NCBI GenBank assembly: GCA_009760855.2
Contig: WPIO01000008.1
Location: 6,858,501-6,922,500, forward strand
From: Cristatella mucedo
Lineage: Eukaryota; Bryozoa; Phylactolaemata; Cristatellidae
Direction of reading: 5' to 3'
Length of the DNA stretch: 64,000 bases
Within the stretch, counting starts at the first letter, position 1. Every line of letters begins with the position of its first letter. Positions 35,049 through 46,113 of this stretch are shown piece by piece. The notes below the pieces were generated by a model. It was not told the origin of the DNA. It searched no databases and was given only the letters and a program-made list of their open reading frames with translations. The position numbers and the translations under genes are program-made.

Positions 35049-37252
35049 CAAGTCTACCGTATATAATAGCTTGGAAAGTGAATCTACATAGTGAGTCTAA
35101 ATCTCAGTATGCTATCATTATTAAATGGATTACAACTGTTTTGGTGATAAAAAATACATCGCTTCTGCTGTAACACGAGCACTATGTAAACTATCTGGTA
35201 AATTATACTTTCTCACCTGTCCTTGTCATAGACCGACTTTTCCTGGAGTACTTGAACTTTTTCTCGATGTTCTTTCTGCTGCTGTACAAGCTCCGTTTCC
35301 ATATCTGTCAGTCGAGTTTGCAATTCATCTTTCTTGTACTTGAACTCATCAAGTGATGCCAACTTCGCAGCTGTTTGAAGGATAACAGAAGCCGAGTGCA
35401 ACGCTCGTACCGATTGCAGTCGGAGAATGATCGCCGCATTTCTCGGACGCGACCTAACAGTGCATTGCTGGTGAAAATAAGGTTCTAAGCTAAAATGGAA
35501 TGAGCAATACGGATGATCTATGTAGTTAACGAGCCTAAATTGCACAGCGACGATTCGCGGTGAATATCAAATTGAATTATAGGCCGTAGACTAATGCAAA
35601 CGCCTTTAAAGGCGTAATTGACTTACTACAATCTGACCGTAAAAGACGTAAAACTGTGCCGTTGTATAGCCAAGAAGCTTGAACACTTACGAACACGTGT
35701 GCTCGATTTTCATGCCTTAGGCATACTTACTTAGGCATACCTACCCCCTTAAGCGACAAAAAAGCAGCTTCAAAATAAAGGCTCACAATCAGAGTACACA
35801 TTCATTTAAAGGTAAGTAGGAATGACAGAGATATTAAATCTTGCAGCCTTTGTTTGATTTTGCTCTGTGAACATGTGAGCTCATTAGCGATAGCGGAGCT
35901 TTTTAAAATCGTCATCTCTCAAGGCAAGCTCCTCTATGATTCTTCTGCGCCTCCTTTAGTTGTGAGTGGACAAGGAAGAAACAATGTGCTTCACGTCGAA
36001 CTTCACTGTTCAATGGACCAGCATGTGATCCTGCTAAGGGCGCTTCAGCATTTCAGAGCTGACTGGATATTAAAGCACGCCAAAGTCAACATACAAAACC
36101 GACGTATGAGTTAGCAAGGGTAGCATTCCGCTAGTTTACTCGCTACATTGATCCTTCTCAGCCCTTAAGTACGTCGAATGATCTCAACTTTCTTGAATGC
36201 ATTGCTGACATACACACACGAATGACAGCTAACTTTCTTAAAGTGAATGACGATAAAACCAGCTTACTTTTCATGTTAAAACCAAGTATGACTCAGAAAT
36301 GGGAAAACTCGACGCTCAAAATCGGCTGTGACAGTATATTTTTCGTTGCATCTACCCGAAATACGGGCGTCCTCTTCTATTGCGACCTTTCACTTGACGA
36401 CCACATAAGGTCTACTGTCAAATCTTCCTACTTTCAGCTACATGGCATTGCTAAAATTAAGGCTTGCTCAGACAGGAATACCACATCCAAATTGGCCGAT
36501 GCATTTGCAACATCCAGTCCCGATTTCTGTAACTTACTGCATGCTGGTCTACCGGCCTGTGTAGTCAGGGGCTTACAGTTGATGCAAAACTCTGCAGCTA
36601 GACTTGTCTGTCGCGAGCGTCGCAGTTTCCACATTACACAGCTTCTCGCCGATCTCACTAGCTTCCAATCAAGCAGGGTATCGACTTCAAGTTTCCGTGA
36701 CTCACTTTTAATTTCCTTCATTCGCTGGCTTTAGCCTATCTATCAGAACTACTCTCCCATCAGGCTAAGCTTCGTAATACCCGATTTTCTGAACCCGATC
36801 GTTTAGCTATACTTCGTACAAACCTCAAACCCTTTGGAGGCTGTGCCTTGAGTTCTTATGCTCCCAAAGTTTGGAACTCACTCCCCGACCTGCGTCACTA
36901 CATCTTCTGACTTGTTCACACTTAAAAAAGAAACTAAAAAGCACATGTTTCTCACAGTTTTCGCTGGGTCCCTTGTGTGCTTATGCGAACTGACAATGTC
37001 CCTGCTGACACTAACCGTATTTACATGTTGACACTGTGCATGTCACCTCTAACTATGTCATGCTTGATGACATTGTGCATGTTATCAATAACCATTTGAT
37101 TATGTTTCATTTACAGCAAAATGTAAAGTGCCTAGAAAGAGATTAGGTTCTCTGATGACGCTATACAAATACGTATATTATTATTATTATTATTTTGGAG
37201 AAGAGGAGGACCTGAGCCTAGCACTCAATGCATAAACAACCAGATTATATAA

Positions 37253-37289
<37 letters not shown>

Positions 37290-40200
37290 GACACACACAC
37301 ACACATACATGTATATATATATATATTTATTTATTTATGTGTGTGTTTGCCTGAGTATCTGTGCATGTGTGCGTGTGTGTGTGCGTGTGTGTAGGACTAA
37401 GGCAAACGAGTGAAGAGTGGATCTCAGAATTTGCACATAAAGTAGCCAAAACGAATCTAGTGATCTCATGCTGCGTCGGTGGGTACCAAACTCTATTTGC
37501 GGTTGGTCTCTCTTAATATTTTTTCTAACCTGGCTCATTCAAGATGGAACTCGTGGCCAAATCAATGATGATGGTGACCCCACAAGCGATCAGCACAGAA
37601 AACAGTGACCATGGGTACAACTGAGTATGTAGAAAATCAAAATCAATTCAGTCCTTCCGTAATAATTACTATGCAAGGGACTGCTCACTGCTCATCATTT
37701 TACTAACCACACTTGCATGTTGACCCTGTGCATTTCACCCCTAACCATGTTATTCATGTTGTTTATCAAGCGTGATACCACTCACCATTCAATCATAGTT
37801 CGTTTGCAGCAAATGTAAAGCCTCTAGAGAGAGATTGAGTTCTCTGAAGGCGCTTTATCAAGTATACTATTATTATTGTATTGTATTGTATTGTATTGTA
37901 AGGCAAACATATTGTGTCGTGTATTTAAGATACTAAACACCACACTAGCAGAAGGGTATGTGGAAAGGCTTTGCTAACATTTAGCGAATTAACAGGGAAG
38001 CTTTTCAACTGGTAACTGTAGAGGAATAACTAGCGTCAACCGATACTCGACGCCGCTCAATAACATTGCTTTGTCAGATAACGAAGTGCATACCCAAAAT
38101 AGATATAGGCCCAGAATCGAACCCTTTGGTTTCGGGTGTGTAATGCGCATCTATTCAAGAAACTTGCGAAGAGATCGTGAAATCAAGAAGTCGTGCGATC
38201 CTTTCTCATTCGAGAGGGGGCTATAAACACGTGCATTTTTTGGTCAAGACAATGGCAGCAGCCATTCCAGGGCAGGCTTACACAAATGTGCGACGAATAG
38301 AAATATGTAACTGAAGAGTGCCATAGCTAGCACTGCGCTTCAGGAAATTGTATAAAAACAGTATAGCAGAAGTCGTGCACAAATTCGGGTCAATGGGCCA
38401 TGGTCTGCTATAGCGAAGACCTGTTGCTACACATACTATGCCGTGGCTGCTGACCCTCACACTCAGCTCTTTAGGTGAACGTTAATCCATAAAATGTGCG
38501 GGGGGGGGCGAAATCAAACTGAAGACAAGCGCGAGAATACGTGAATTTCGCATAGTGCATAGTGGAACGTAGCATCTTAATTGCAACGAAAGGCAAATTA
38601 ACACATTGGCCGAAGCAAAACATGGAATTTTTATCGATTTCTTTACGAGTAAAGGCCAAAGATCAAACTATAGCAGCCTGGCTATGTGTAGAACGTCAAC
38701 AAAGACAGAAATCAGCTCAGAAGTCACGCCCTACGGACAAGAAAGTTAATAACTAGTAACAGCAGTATTTAGTAGGCGCCAGCAGTGCTATTGTGCGACG
38801 GTTATCACAGGCTTACTGAAGTGCCATGATCGTGCACCGATCAGAGGAACGTACCCTGTTGGCTGCCCGGGACACCACGTGCACAAAATCAACGATTTCT
38901 CCTTCCTCATTGCCCTTAATTCCGATTACTACGCCCCTGCTGTTCATAAGCCAAATAAATTCCCATCGCGAAAATCTGCGTCGGCGTAACTAAACGCTAC
39001 AGTTGACACAAAAGGTCTTCGAGAAAATACCGTTGTTGCTGTTGAAGGCTTTCCACAAAATTATCATTGCTCGGCAGGGTAACCACTTTGTGGCACGATG
39101 AAAAGAGAAGATGCCCCCACGTTCAAGTTGTACTCGGACGGCTGAATTAACGCAGACAGACGGGCGGCGTACATACAGGTGTTGATTCGTATGCCAAGGG
39201 TCTGCAAACTCCACTAGAGAGAGAGGAAAGAATGGCATCCGTGCAGGTCGGTGTACTGGAAAAAGCGTAGCTGGCGATGCGATGTGCAGTCACATATAAT
39301 TCATTTGTATAGCGCCCCAAGAGAACTAAATCTCTATTCAGGCGCTTCACATATGCCTCAGGGCTCGAGCCCACGACCTCAGCCAGACCTTAGTCGGGGC
39401 GAGCACCTTAACCACTGGACCAACCCAGCTCGGCACAAGACCCGTGAGACAAATTCATCGGCCCGAGCACGGCCGACGCACAAGGCGAGGCAGCCGCCTG
39501 CAGAGGTCGAAGTCCCGGCAATTGAAACGTCACCTGGAGTTACTCGGCTGAGTCACACTCAGGCAATCGAACTCGAAACCACTGACTGGTAAACTGCAAT
39601 GCTTCCGTTGAGCTTCAGCAGACTATTAATTTCAATATTACACAATCAGGATTAAAAAAATATATAACTAATTTATATAGTGCCCTAACAGAACTTAATC
39701 TCTAATCAGGCGCTTCATATATGTTACAGGGCTCGAGCCCACGACCTCGGCTATGCCTTGATCGGGGCGAGTACTTTAACCACTGGGCCAAACCAGCTAA
39801 CGGGTTACTACTAGTGAACTCGTATTGGTACGGGGGGGGCGGGTCCTCATAAGTTTGGATTATGATCTTTAACTTTTTAAAGATAAAATTCAATCGAGCA
39901 GGAGTCACAAGGCGCGCAAGCGGCGCCGGAGGATATAGGGTTTAAGAGGGGACTTCATTATTCTACTGTTGGAGTTGGCGCGGGGCATCGGAGGGGGAAG
40001 CTGTGAATCTAGGAGGTTACTGTTCATCATTAGCTGACATGCGCAAATGCGCAAAGCGCTAGAGATTGTAAAACCGTTTGGTTAAAAGTGCGATAGCTAA
40101 ACTGAACTCGGAGCTACCAACTCCCTGTGCATCACGCTCGTGCGGTCCGAGCGAGAGTGGCAGCGAATACATGCTTACTGAGCTGCACGTTTTCTCCCCG

Positions 40201-40742
40201 CAGGGTCTCTTTTGTTTCCTGCTGCTCATTCTTCATTCGTTGCAGCTCTGCCTCAATGTACTCTCGGTCTGCCTCCTTTGTTTGTAGAAGACCCAAGTAG
40301 CGGCTGTGTAGGTCGGCCAGTTCGTCCGCGCGCTGCTCGAGAGATCTCTTTAGGAATGCAATCATCTCGTCTCTGTCCTTTACGGTATGATAGTACTCGT
40401 CCTCAGACTTCTTACCAGAAACACTTAATTCAGCCCATTTCTTTTGGTATCTACAAAGATTCGTTTTAACTGTTGTAATGCTCTGCTTGGCTCACACGTG
40501 GATGCGGCAGCAGGTTCGCAAAAAATCATCCGACATTCAGGCAGCCATTCAGGCTGTCTAGTGGTCATACTAATGGAATAATTCAGAACAAAATTGTACC
40601 TGTTCATTCGGTTTTCCAAGTCTCGTATTTGTAAGAGGTAGAAATCCCTGCCCATCGCTGCGGTCACCGGCTCAGGCATCGCTGGAGCCGTCGACTTTCC
40701 GCTCTTTTTGCCCTTCTTGCCGCTCTTCTTTTTAGGAGGCAT
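29332..40742 (-). CDS. CFAP157: CFAP157, cilia- and flagella-associated coiled-coil protein (8 exons, complete)
   Basis: Exons in gene order: 40742-40600, 40450-40179, 35370-35217, 34344-34077, 32514-32384, 31879-31729, 30469-29927, 29460-29332 (TAA). All introns are GT-AG, phases agree, and the product is 596 residues (human about 520). A Lys-rich start (MPPKKKSGKKGKK) precedes the family segments FYLLQIRDLENRMNRYQ, IAFLKRSLEQRADELADL, LASLDEFKYKKDELQ, SVYDKDR, RVNQVAADFRKVSNKQM and DLGLVPR, in the order remembered for human CFAP157. Residues about 40-370 are almost continuous coiled coil. Exon 7 adds a Gly/Ala/Asp-rich low-complexity insert. The last exon gives ALFFADQLLSQ and a Lys-rich end. 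In mammals the protein is a basal-body/axoneme factor needed for sperm flagella. The ATG has A at -3. Confidence 0.92.
29735..29900 (-). repeat. tRNA-derived SINE (family B) in the last CFAP157 intron
   Basis: On the gene strand: GGCGAGGCGGTAAGGCGCTCG (A-box region), then the tail AAGAGATTGAGTTCGCTGAG shared with LINE family 1 and a TACTAT run. A second B-box (GGGTTCGAGCCC) lies near 29735. The CFAP157 exon 7 frame stays open through it to 29564. Confidence 0.65.
30983..31088 (+). repeat. (GA)n-(TA)n compound microsatellite
   Basis: About 29 GA units (30983-31040), then TA/TTTA repeats to about 31076 and more GA, in a CFAP157 intron. Confidence 0.9.
31245..31495 (+). repeat. LINE family 1, 3' end
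   Basis: Plus-strand 3' UTR (GTGATTCCACGCAATTCGTC, GTGCCTAGAATGAGATTAAG) with a TATTATTG tail. Opposite in orientation to CFAP157. Confidence 0.8.
31560..31605 (+). repeat. (GA)n microsatellite
   Basis: About 23 GA units in the CFAP157 intron between exons 6 and 7, 120 bp from the exon 6 donor. Confidence 0.9.
32185..32360 (+). repeat. tRNA-derived SINE (family A), degraded
   Basis: GGGTAAGGTGCTCGCACTTCG (A-box region) and GAGTTCGAGTCGCG (degraded B-box), with the family A tail GAGGCTGCTAAATCGGCCGA. In the CFAP157 intron just below exon 5. Confidence 0.7.
32900..33037 (+). repeat. LINE family 2, 3' terminal fragment
   Basis: TACGAATGCGTACTGAAAG through AGATACATTACAT, the terminal 130 bp of family 2. 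Confidence 0.75.
33038..33780. other. CFAP157 intron, unassigned
   Basis: GC-richer sequence without recognised repeats or exons. No exon is required by the phase-consistent CFAP157 model between exons 4 and 5. Confidence 0.4.
33781..33870 (-). repeat. LINE family 1 or SINE-B tail fragment
   Basis: (TAA)n plus the CAGCGCCCTCAGAGAACTCA block only. Too short to say whether it came from the LINE or from the SINE that shares the tail. Confidence 0.65.
35018..35048 (+). repeat. (CA)n-(TA)n microsatellite
   Basis: A short CA run followed by about 12 TA units in the CFAP157 intron between exons 3 and 4. Confidence 0.85.
36150..37193 (+). mobile_element. LINE family 1, plus-strand copy in CFAP157 intron 2
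   Basis: The frame 36222-36734 carries ANFLKVNDDKTSLLFMLKPS, LSLDDHI and LVCRERRSFHITQLLADL. A frameshift follows, then the FGGCALSSYAPK-type end and the 3' UTR with the CTAGAAAGAGATTAGGTTCT block and a (TTA)n tail at 37178-37193. It is the best plus-strand copy in the window and is dead. Confidence 0.85.
37253..37395 (+). repeat. (TA)n, (CA)n and (TG)n microsatellite cluster
   Basis: TA at 37256-37286, CA at 37290-37306, TA/TTTA to about 37338 and TG to 37392. Strand-symmetric, so a hairpin could form. Confidence 0.9.
37690..37900 (+). repeat. LINE family 1, 3' end
   Basis: 3' UTR (ACTAACCACACTTGCATGTT through CTAGAGAGAGATTGAGTTCT) and then (TATTG)n at 37868-37900, an unusual pentamer tail. 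Confidence 0.8.
37901..39290. other. CFAP157 intron 2, unassigned
   Basis: No recognised repeat. A nine-base G run occurs near 38501. The small open frames have no domain. Confidence 0.4.
39295..39434 (-). repeat. tRNA-derived SINE (family B)
   Basis: On the minus strand: TGGTCCAGTGGTTAAGG (A-box), GTGGGCTCGAGCCCTG (B-box region), then a tail GCGCCTGAATAGAGATTTAG ending in TATACAAATGAATTAT. The tail matches the 3' end of LINE family 1. Confidence 0.8.
39655..39805 (-). repeat. tRNA-derived SINE (family B), second copy
   Basis: The same architecture as the copy 220 bp to the left: A-box TTGGCCCAGTGGTTAAAG, B-box GTGGGCTCGAGCCC, tail GCGCCTGATTAGAGATTAAG, then TATATAAATTAG. The two are head-to-tail neighbours but clearly diverged, so separate insertions are more likely than a recent duplication. 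Confidence 0.8.
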
Positions 40743-40892
40743 TCTCGATTAAGCTAAAAAAGCTTCTTACTACGATAGCACTCTCAGCCACTTCAAACAA
40801 AGAGAGCTTACGGACCGCTGGTCAGGGCTGCCCGTAAGTTATTAGCCTAAACGTCATAGCGCGCGTCGCCATATTGCTCGAGGTTGACAACA

Positions 40893-40917
40893 CCACGCCC
40901 CTAGTAACGGGGCGTGG
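40893..40917. promoter_or_regulatory. Inverted GC-box pair upstream of CFAP157
   Basis: CCACGCCCC (40893-40901) and GGGGCGTGG (40909-40917) form a perfect 9-bp inverted repeat with a 7-bp spacer, 151-175 bp upstream of the CFAP157 ATG. CACGCCCC matches the binding core of Sp/KLF factors. An ATGGCGAC stretch nearby on the gene strand resembles an RFX half-site. Regulatory use is inferred. Confidence 0.4.
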
Positions 40918-41479
40918 CAATACCAATCCTGTCCTCAATACCCCCTTTTTTATGAGATTGCCACGGCAGAATCAGTTGAAACAAGATTAAATTGGATTAT
41001 TTCCATCTGAAACCAAGACCTTGCACATTTCACCACAAGAAAGAACATACTCGATGCATCCCTTCCACCTTACTAACTCCGCTATCCATTTGGAATTTCG
41101 CAGCCTCCCACAGTTAGCTTGCTCAATACTCAGGCTATTAGATATGGCTTAAACTTTCAGCGGGAGATCATTTGACTGGTTTTTGGTACTCTGGACACGA
41201 CGTACCAGCCGTTTCGACTCGAGCTCCGCTAAGGAACAACGAGCCCATTCATTACCTTTCGTCCTCTGCTACCGCAGGTGTGGGCCAAAAGTTCCAGCGT
41301 GGCTACTTGCGATTGGCAATAAAGATCTTGCTGTCTGTATCATATTTTAACGTCTGTGAAAGATCTCATCGCACCCTGGTTCGGTTCAATGGATTTTATT
41401 TACTTAACTCCATCCCCTATCTGAAATTAGGATATGTATTATCCAAATGGAAGGCAGACGTCGACGGATGCTTCGAAGA

Positions 41480-41513
<34 letters not shown>

Positions 41514-42185
41514 CACTTTATAAAGCACCCTCAGATAACTCAACCTCTTTCTAGGCGCTTTACATTTGCTGCAAAGGGAAATGCGATTGAATGCTGAGTA
41601 ATATCATGCTTGATAAACAACATGAACAACATGGTTAGGGGTGACATGCACAGGGTCAGCATGCAAATGTGGTTAGTGGCAGGCAGCATGCACAGTGTCA
41701 GCACGCATAAGCACATGAAGGACGAATCACAGGGACCCACTAAATGCTGTCCTAAATAGGTGTTTTCAAGTTCTTTTTAAATGTGGTCAAGTCATGGGAC
41801 GTTCTGACGCAAGTCGGGAGGGAGTTCCGGGCTTTGGGAGCATACGAACTAAATGCACAGTCTCCCAAGGATTTGAGGTTTGTACGAGGTATTGGTAATT
41901 TTTTGGATTCCAAAAAGTGGGTGGTACGATGCTTGGCCTAGTGGGGGAGTAGATTTGAGAGATAGGCTGGAGCCAACGAATGAAGTGACCTAAAAGTGAG
42001 CGACAAAACCTTGAAGTCGATCCGTTGCTCGACTGGTAGCCAGTGCAGGTCGGCGAGAAGTGGTGTAATGTGGCAACTGTGACGCTCACGACAGACAAGC
42101 CTAACTGCAGAGTTTTTTACCAACTGTAATAGCCTGATTGCACATGCCGGTAGGCCAGCAAGCAGTGAGTTACAGAAGTCAAGAG
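41480..42185 (-). mobile_element. LINE family 1, 3' copy
   Basis: (TAA)n at 41482-41512, 3' UTR, then minus-strand RT end (LVCRERHSCHITPLLADLHW at 42123-41938). Broken off near 42185. Close in sequence to 17025-17660 and 46080-46400, so among the younger copies. Confidence 0.85.
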
Positions 42186-42344
42186 GTGCAGCTCAATCAG
42201 GCAGTGGCAGCCCATAGACGTCGCGATTGGGGTGTTGCAGTATCCGATTCACCCCCCCCCCCCATCTACCCTCCCAAGGGACGTGGCGAGCTGCTAATCA
42301 CTCGCCACGCCTCTTCAGCCTACTCGAGATTGACTGCCGCTGTC

Positions 42345-42445
42345 AATAAAAATAATAATAATACATTTGTTGTAACGTCCCCAGATAATTCGATCTCTTT
42401 CTAGGCACTTCACATTTGCTGAAAAGAAATATTTGGTTCAGGCCC
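42345..42445 (-). repeat. LINE family 1 or SINE tail fragment
   Basis: (AAT)n then GATAATTCGATCTCTTTCTA and GGCACTTCACATTTGCTG. A 13-base C run lies at about 42252. A more diverged tail occurs again at 42655-42720. Confidence 0.6.
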
Positions 42446-42779
42446 CAACTTAATCTTGGCTAAGCCTTTTTGATGGCTTAATCTTCACGTTCTTTGTGTG
42501 AGGACTTAGCCACCTGTTCCGCGTGTGGGCCTCAAGCAACCTCTCACGGCTGTGCTCGGTTCATTTGCCTGTGAAACCGTTAAGGCGTCTTTTAAATTTT
42601 GTCAGGAGCGCAGAGTTTTGTGTAGGAATATGATCATAGCAAATAACAAAACCTCTGTCTAGTGCCCTGAGATAACTAAATCTCTATCTACTCACTTAGC
42701 ACGTACTGGAAAGGAGTTGCAGAAGAGTCGGGATACACGGAGCAGGTTGAGGGGCAATGTAGGCGCTACGAAATGTCGT

Positions 42780-45700
42780 CAGTATTATTTACCAGTTGGG
42801 TTAAAAGATTCTAGCTGCAACGGGTAAGAGGCCACTAGCTAATTGGCTGCTCTAAGTAGCTTCCCCGGTCGATGTGAGTCGAGCCCGCCCGCTTCCGCGG
42901 CGGTCGCCAGTTAGTGGCAGTTTGAAACACAGGCGGTCGGTGGGTCATTGGTTCTCTGGCAGAGCACGCTGCTGCACAAGCAGAAGTTGCCGTGAATATG
43001 TCAACTTTCGGTTTTATATCAGAAAACTCGTTGTTTTCCTCAAGCACCGCGACATATTTGGTTCTCAATCGTTACGATTCAGGAACCTCTAGTAATCTCA
43101 AGCATAATCTGACAGATTTAGCATGCGCTCGTTTCACCGCTACTGAGCCAGGGCTCTTTAGGCTCACCCCACGCAATCGGACTAATATACTGGGTTTAGA
43201 GCTTAAGATCAGAGCCCGTTGCTGAAGCTAGCAACGTAAGTCCTTTTTTAGGAAGTATACACTGAGGTTAATTTAAATCAAACTGAGTCGCTCTTTACTG
43301 CAAATGGTTTGTGGAAAGTTAAGAGTAATGTATGTTTAGAGCATTACATTTCGCACCGCGGTATCAAGCCGTTGCTCTGTGACTGCACATTGAAGTTGCA
43401 AAAATTGGCTAACAGCCCGTTTTCATGTAACACGTGGCTGTATACCTGTCGCGGGTCCGCCCACTCGCTTGGACAGCGCTTGGCAACCCCTTTCAGCACG
43501 ATTCGTTTGCCCAGTACTCGCGTCCTCGGTGTGCGCTCGCTAATTTTAGCTGTTTGCATGACGGTGCACGAAATATATTAGCGTGCAAGCACTTGCTTTG
43601 CGAACATGCGCTAGACGGGTCGCCGCGTGGTGGTGCTAATCTAGTGGGCTGTCGCGCTACGATGAACAAAATGGCGCTGCTCAACCTCCCTCGCGCACCG
43701 CCACCTCTCCATCGCAGCTATGAGCTGGCCTTGAATGCATCTCAAGAACTGCTTTTTAGATGTTCAGGTCATCAGAGCATCGCTATGAGCTGGACTTCAA
43801 TGTTTCCTTGGCCGTCCGGATGTTCAGGTCAGGCCGCCGCAGCCGTTCAAGCCCTCGCTTGCCGTCACTACACCTCCGGCTCGTCCATAGGAAATCCGGC
43901 AGCTTCTCTAGTAGTGCTACCATTCCTCCGCGGGGCGGCTACCGGGTATGGGAACGAGGCGCTAGAACCTTTTCGGGCGCCGCACTGAAGGTGCACGTTT
44001 TCAAGGTGCTTCATCATAGGAGAGCCGCCGCTTTTTTACAGATCGGACATGATAGGCTGCTGAGGTGGCGCACCTTCGGCGTGTGGGTTAAGGGTGAGCT
44101 TCCGGATGGTGAGACGATATTTTTCCAAAAGAGATGGTCATAAAATATTTTTAGACACTAAAGAGGTAAATTTGATTTCTGAAATCTCGAGAGACCTGCC
44201 GAGCGACTCTTTCGTTTAGGAATATTTATATTTATATTTATTAGTATTATTATATTTTTTAGAATATTAATACTCTCATTCGACGGGTGGGTACAGTGGA
44301 GGCTTGAGAGGCAGTTGGCAGTGGCTGGCGTCACTTCCGGCACCGCATGCTTCAGGCTCTGTGCACCGACGGGAAAAGCCGTTACTTTTTCCAATGGTCT
44401 GCAGAGCCTTTCCGAGCGCGGCGCCTTCGGCTGCCAAGATGCTTGTCCAGACAGACGGACAGAGCCAGCCGGATTCGATAGACGGGACTACAGAGGCCTG
44501 GCGGAGGACGGGGAGCGCCCCTCCCGGCCATGCCCCGGCTCTCCAAATGCGAGGCGCCAGTCGTCTCGCGCTAAGACCAGAGGAGAGAGGTGCTTCCGGA
44601 ACGCTAACTTCGGAATGGAGCTCCGTCGCCGTCGGGACTCGGGCTCTCCTAACGTAGGACGAGAACTTAACGTGACTGCAACGTTTGTAGAGGCTCCGAG
44701 TGGCCCTCTCGGGCGCCGCTTCTTCGGTGCCCAAATCAGCCTGGCTCTAGATAAGAGGCTACCGTGTCATTTTAGAGAAGCTGAGGCCCTAAAAAGCGCA
44801 CCGGGTGGCGCACGGTGAGGTGCAGCCTCATCGTCTGCGCAGGAGCCGCCACCAGACCTAGATGGCCCGTAGGTCTACAGAGGCTTTTCGTGCTTATTCT
44901 CCATCGTCGTGCAATTGCTGCGTCGCCGTACTCTATCCATCGCCACTCTTCGATGAGCGTCAGAGCCGGGAAAGCGCTCTCATTGATTTCTTCTATGCAT
45001 CCGCAAGCCATCGCTGGCGTCTTTTAAGTTTTTCTGAGCGGGACTTGTCGTTTTCTGCACGGTCAGCGAAATTCACGTGTTCTTATCTGCTTGGCTGATT
45101 TCGCGAGCAGAACCGCTACTGCGACCTGCCTTTCCTGACCATTACAGCCCACGTGAAAATTATAAAATGATCACAAAGTGATCAGCAGAGTGATAGATTA
45201 TGAGCTCCTTTTCTCAGATATTGCTTAAATAAGATCAAAGATAAAATTGTTAAAACTTAGCAGAAAACGCGGAGTATTCAGTGCATTCAAAAATAAAATT
45301 CTACGGATAAGAAAAACGTGCAGAGTTCGCTTCCGTATAAGTCAGAAATTGAACTTCCAAAACTGCGTTTTACACGCACCGCGATTACTAATTTTTGCAT
45401 GCTGAATGCTATCACTTTTTGCCATTTAATAGCTCCAAAGAAAAGTTACGGAACTTTAGAAGCCATTTCAATGCTCTATTCTTTAGAAAAGAGAGCGATT
45501 AATGCAGGAGTAGTCCTTTTTCAATTCTCAAGCTGTGTAGCATTAAACTTTTTGGGTTCTAGGAGGAATGTAAACAGAAATGTATCAGAAGCACAAATAC
45601 TCTGCTTGTTTCACTTTCCCATGTTCCACATTTACGGCTGCCTGTAACGAAAAAACCAACGGGTTGCCATTGTAAGTGGTTAGCGATTCTTTAATTAGAT

Positions 45701-46080
45701 GCATGACTATTTGCAATACAAGGCTACATTTATTGCAGGAAAACTATTCGAATGCTGATTGGAGGAGTTTATATGAATTTCACCTCAAGCTGCGGAAGGC
45801 CTGGGTTCAACTACAAAAGACGAATTTTTATATCCTTGTTTCTTTCTAGAGCACCACGTCTCTTTGCGGGGCTTTTCATTAGCGCTATTTCCTTCCTGGT
45901 ATCGGTCCAGCTACATACAGTGTGTACTTCAATAGGTACCGAAAAATGACCGTCAAATTTGAAGGATACCAATTTTCGCTTGAATAGTTATTAGCGCATA
46001 CGGTTCTACAATTTCCGTATAGCAAATTCTACAATTTCAGTATGGCAAAGGACAAACTGCATGCCGTTATGCGTATAAAG
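42780..46080. other. Intergenic, unassigned, partly GC-rich
   Basis: Between CFAP157 and NMRAL1. The part 43430-45100 is GC-rich with several overlapping open frames on both strands (for example 43434-43988 plus and 44734-44276 minus), none with a domain I recognise. A repeated GAGCTGGACTTCAATG/GAGCTGGCCTTGAATG segment occurs at 43720-43830. The part 45150-46080 is AT-rich and empty. Confidence 0.4.
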
Positions 46081-46081
46081 G

Positions 46082-46082
46082 C

Positions 46083-46113
<31 letters not shown>

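Noticed and set aside
44276-44818. Overlapping frames of 152 and 167 codons
   Set aside because: Both strands are open, which reflects GC composition. No domain or splice context was seen.
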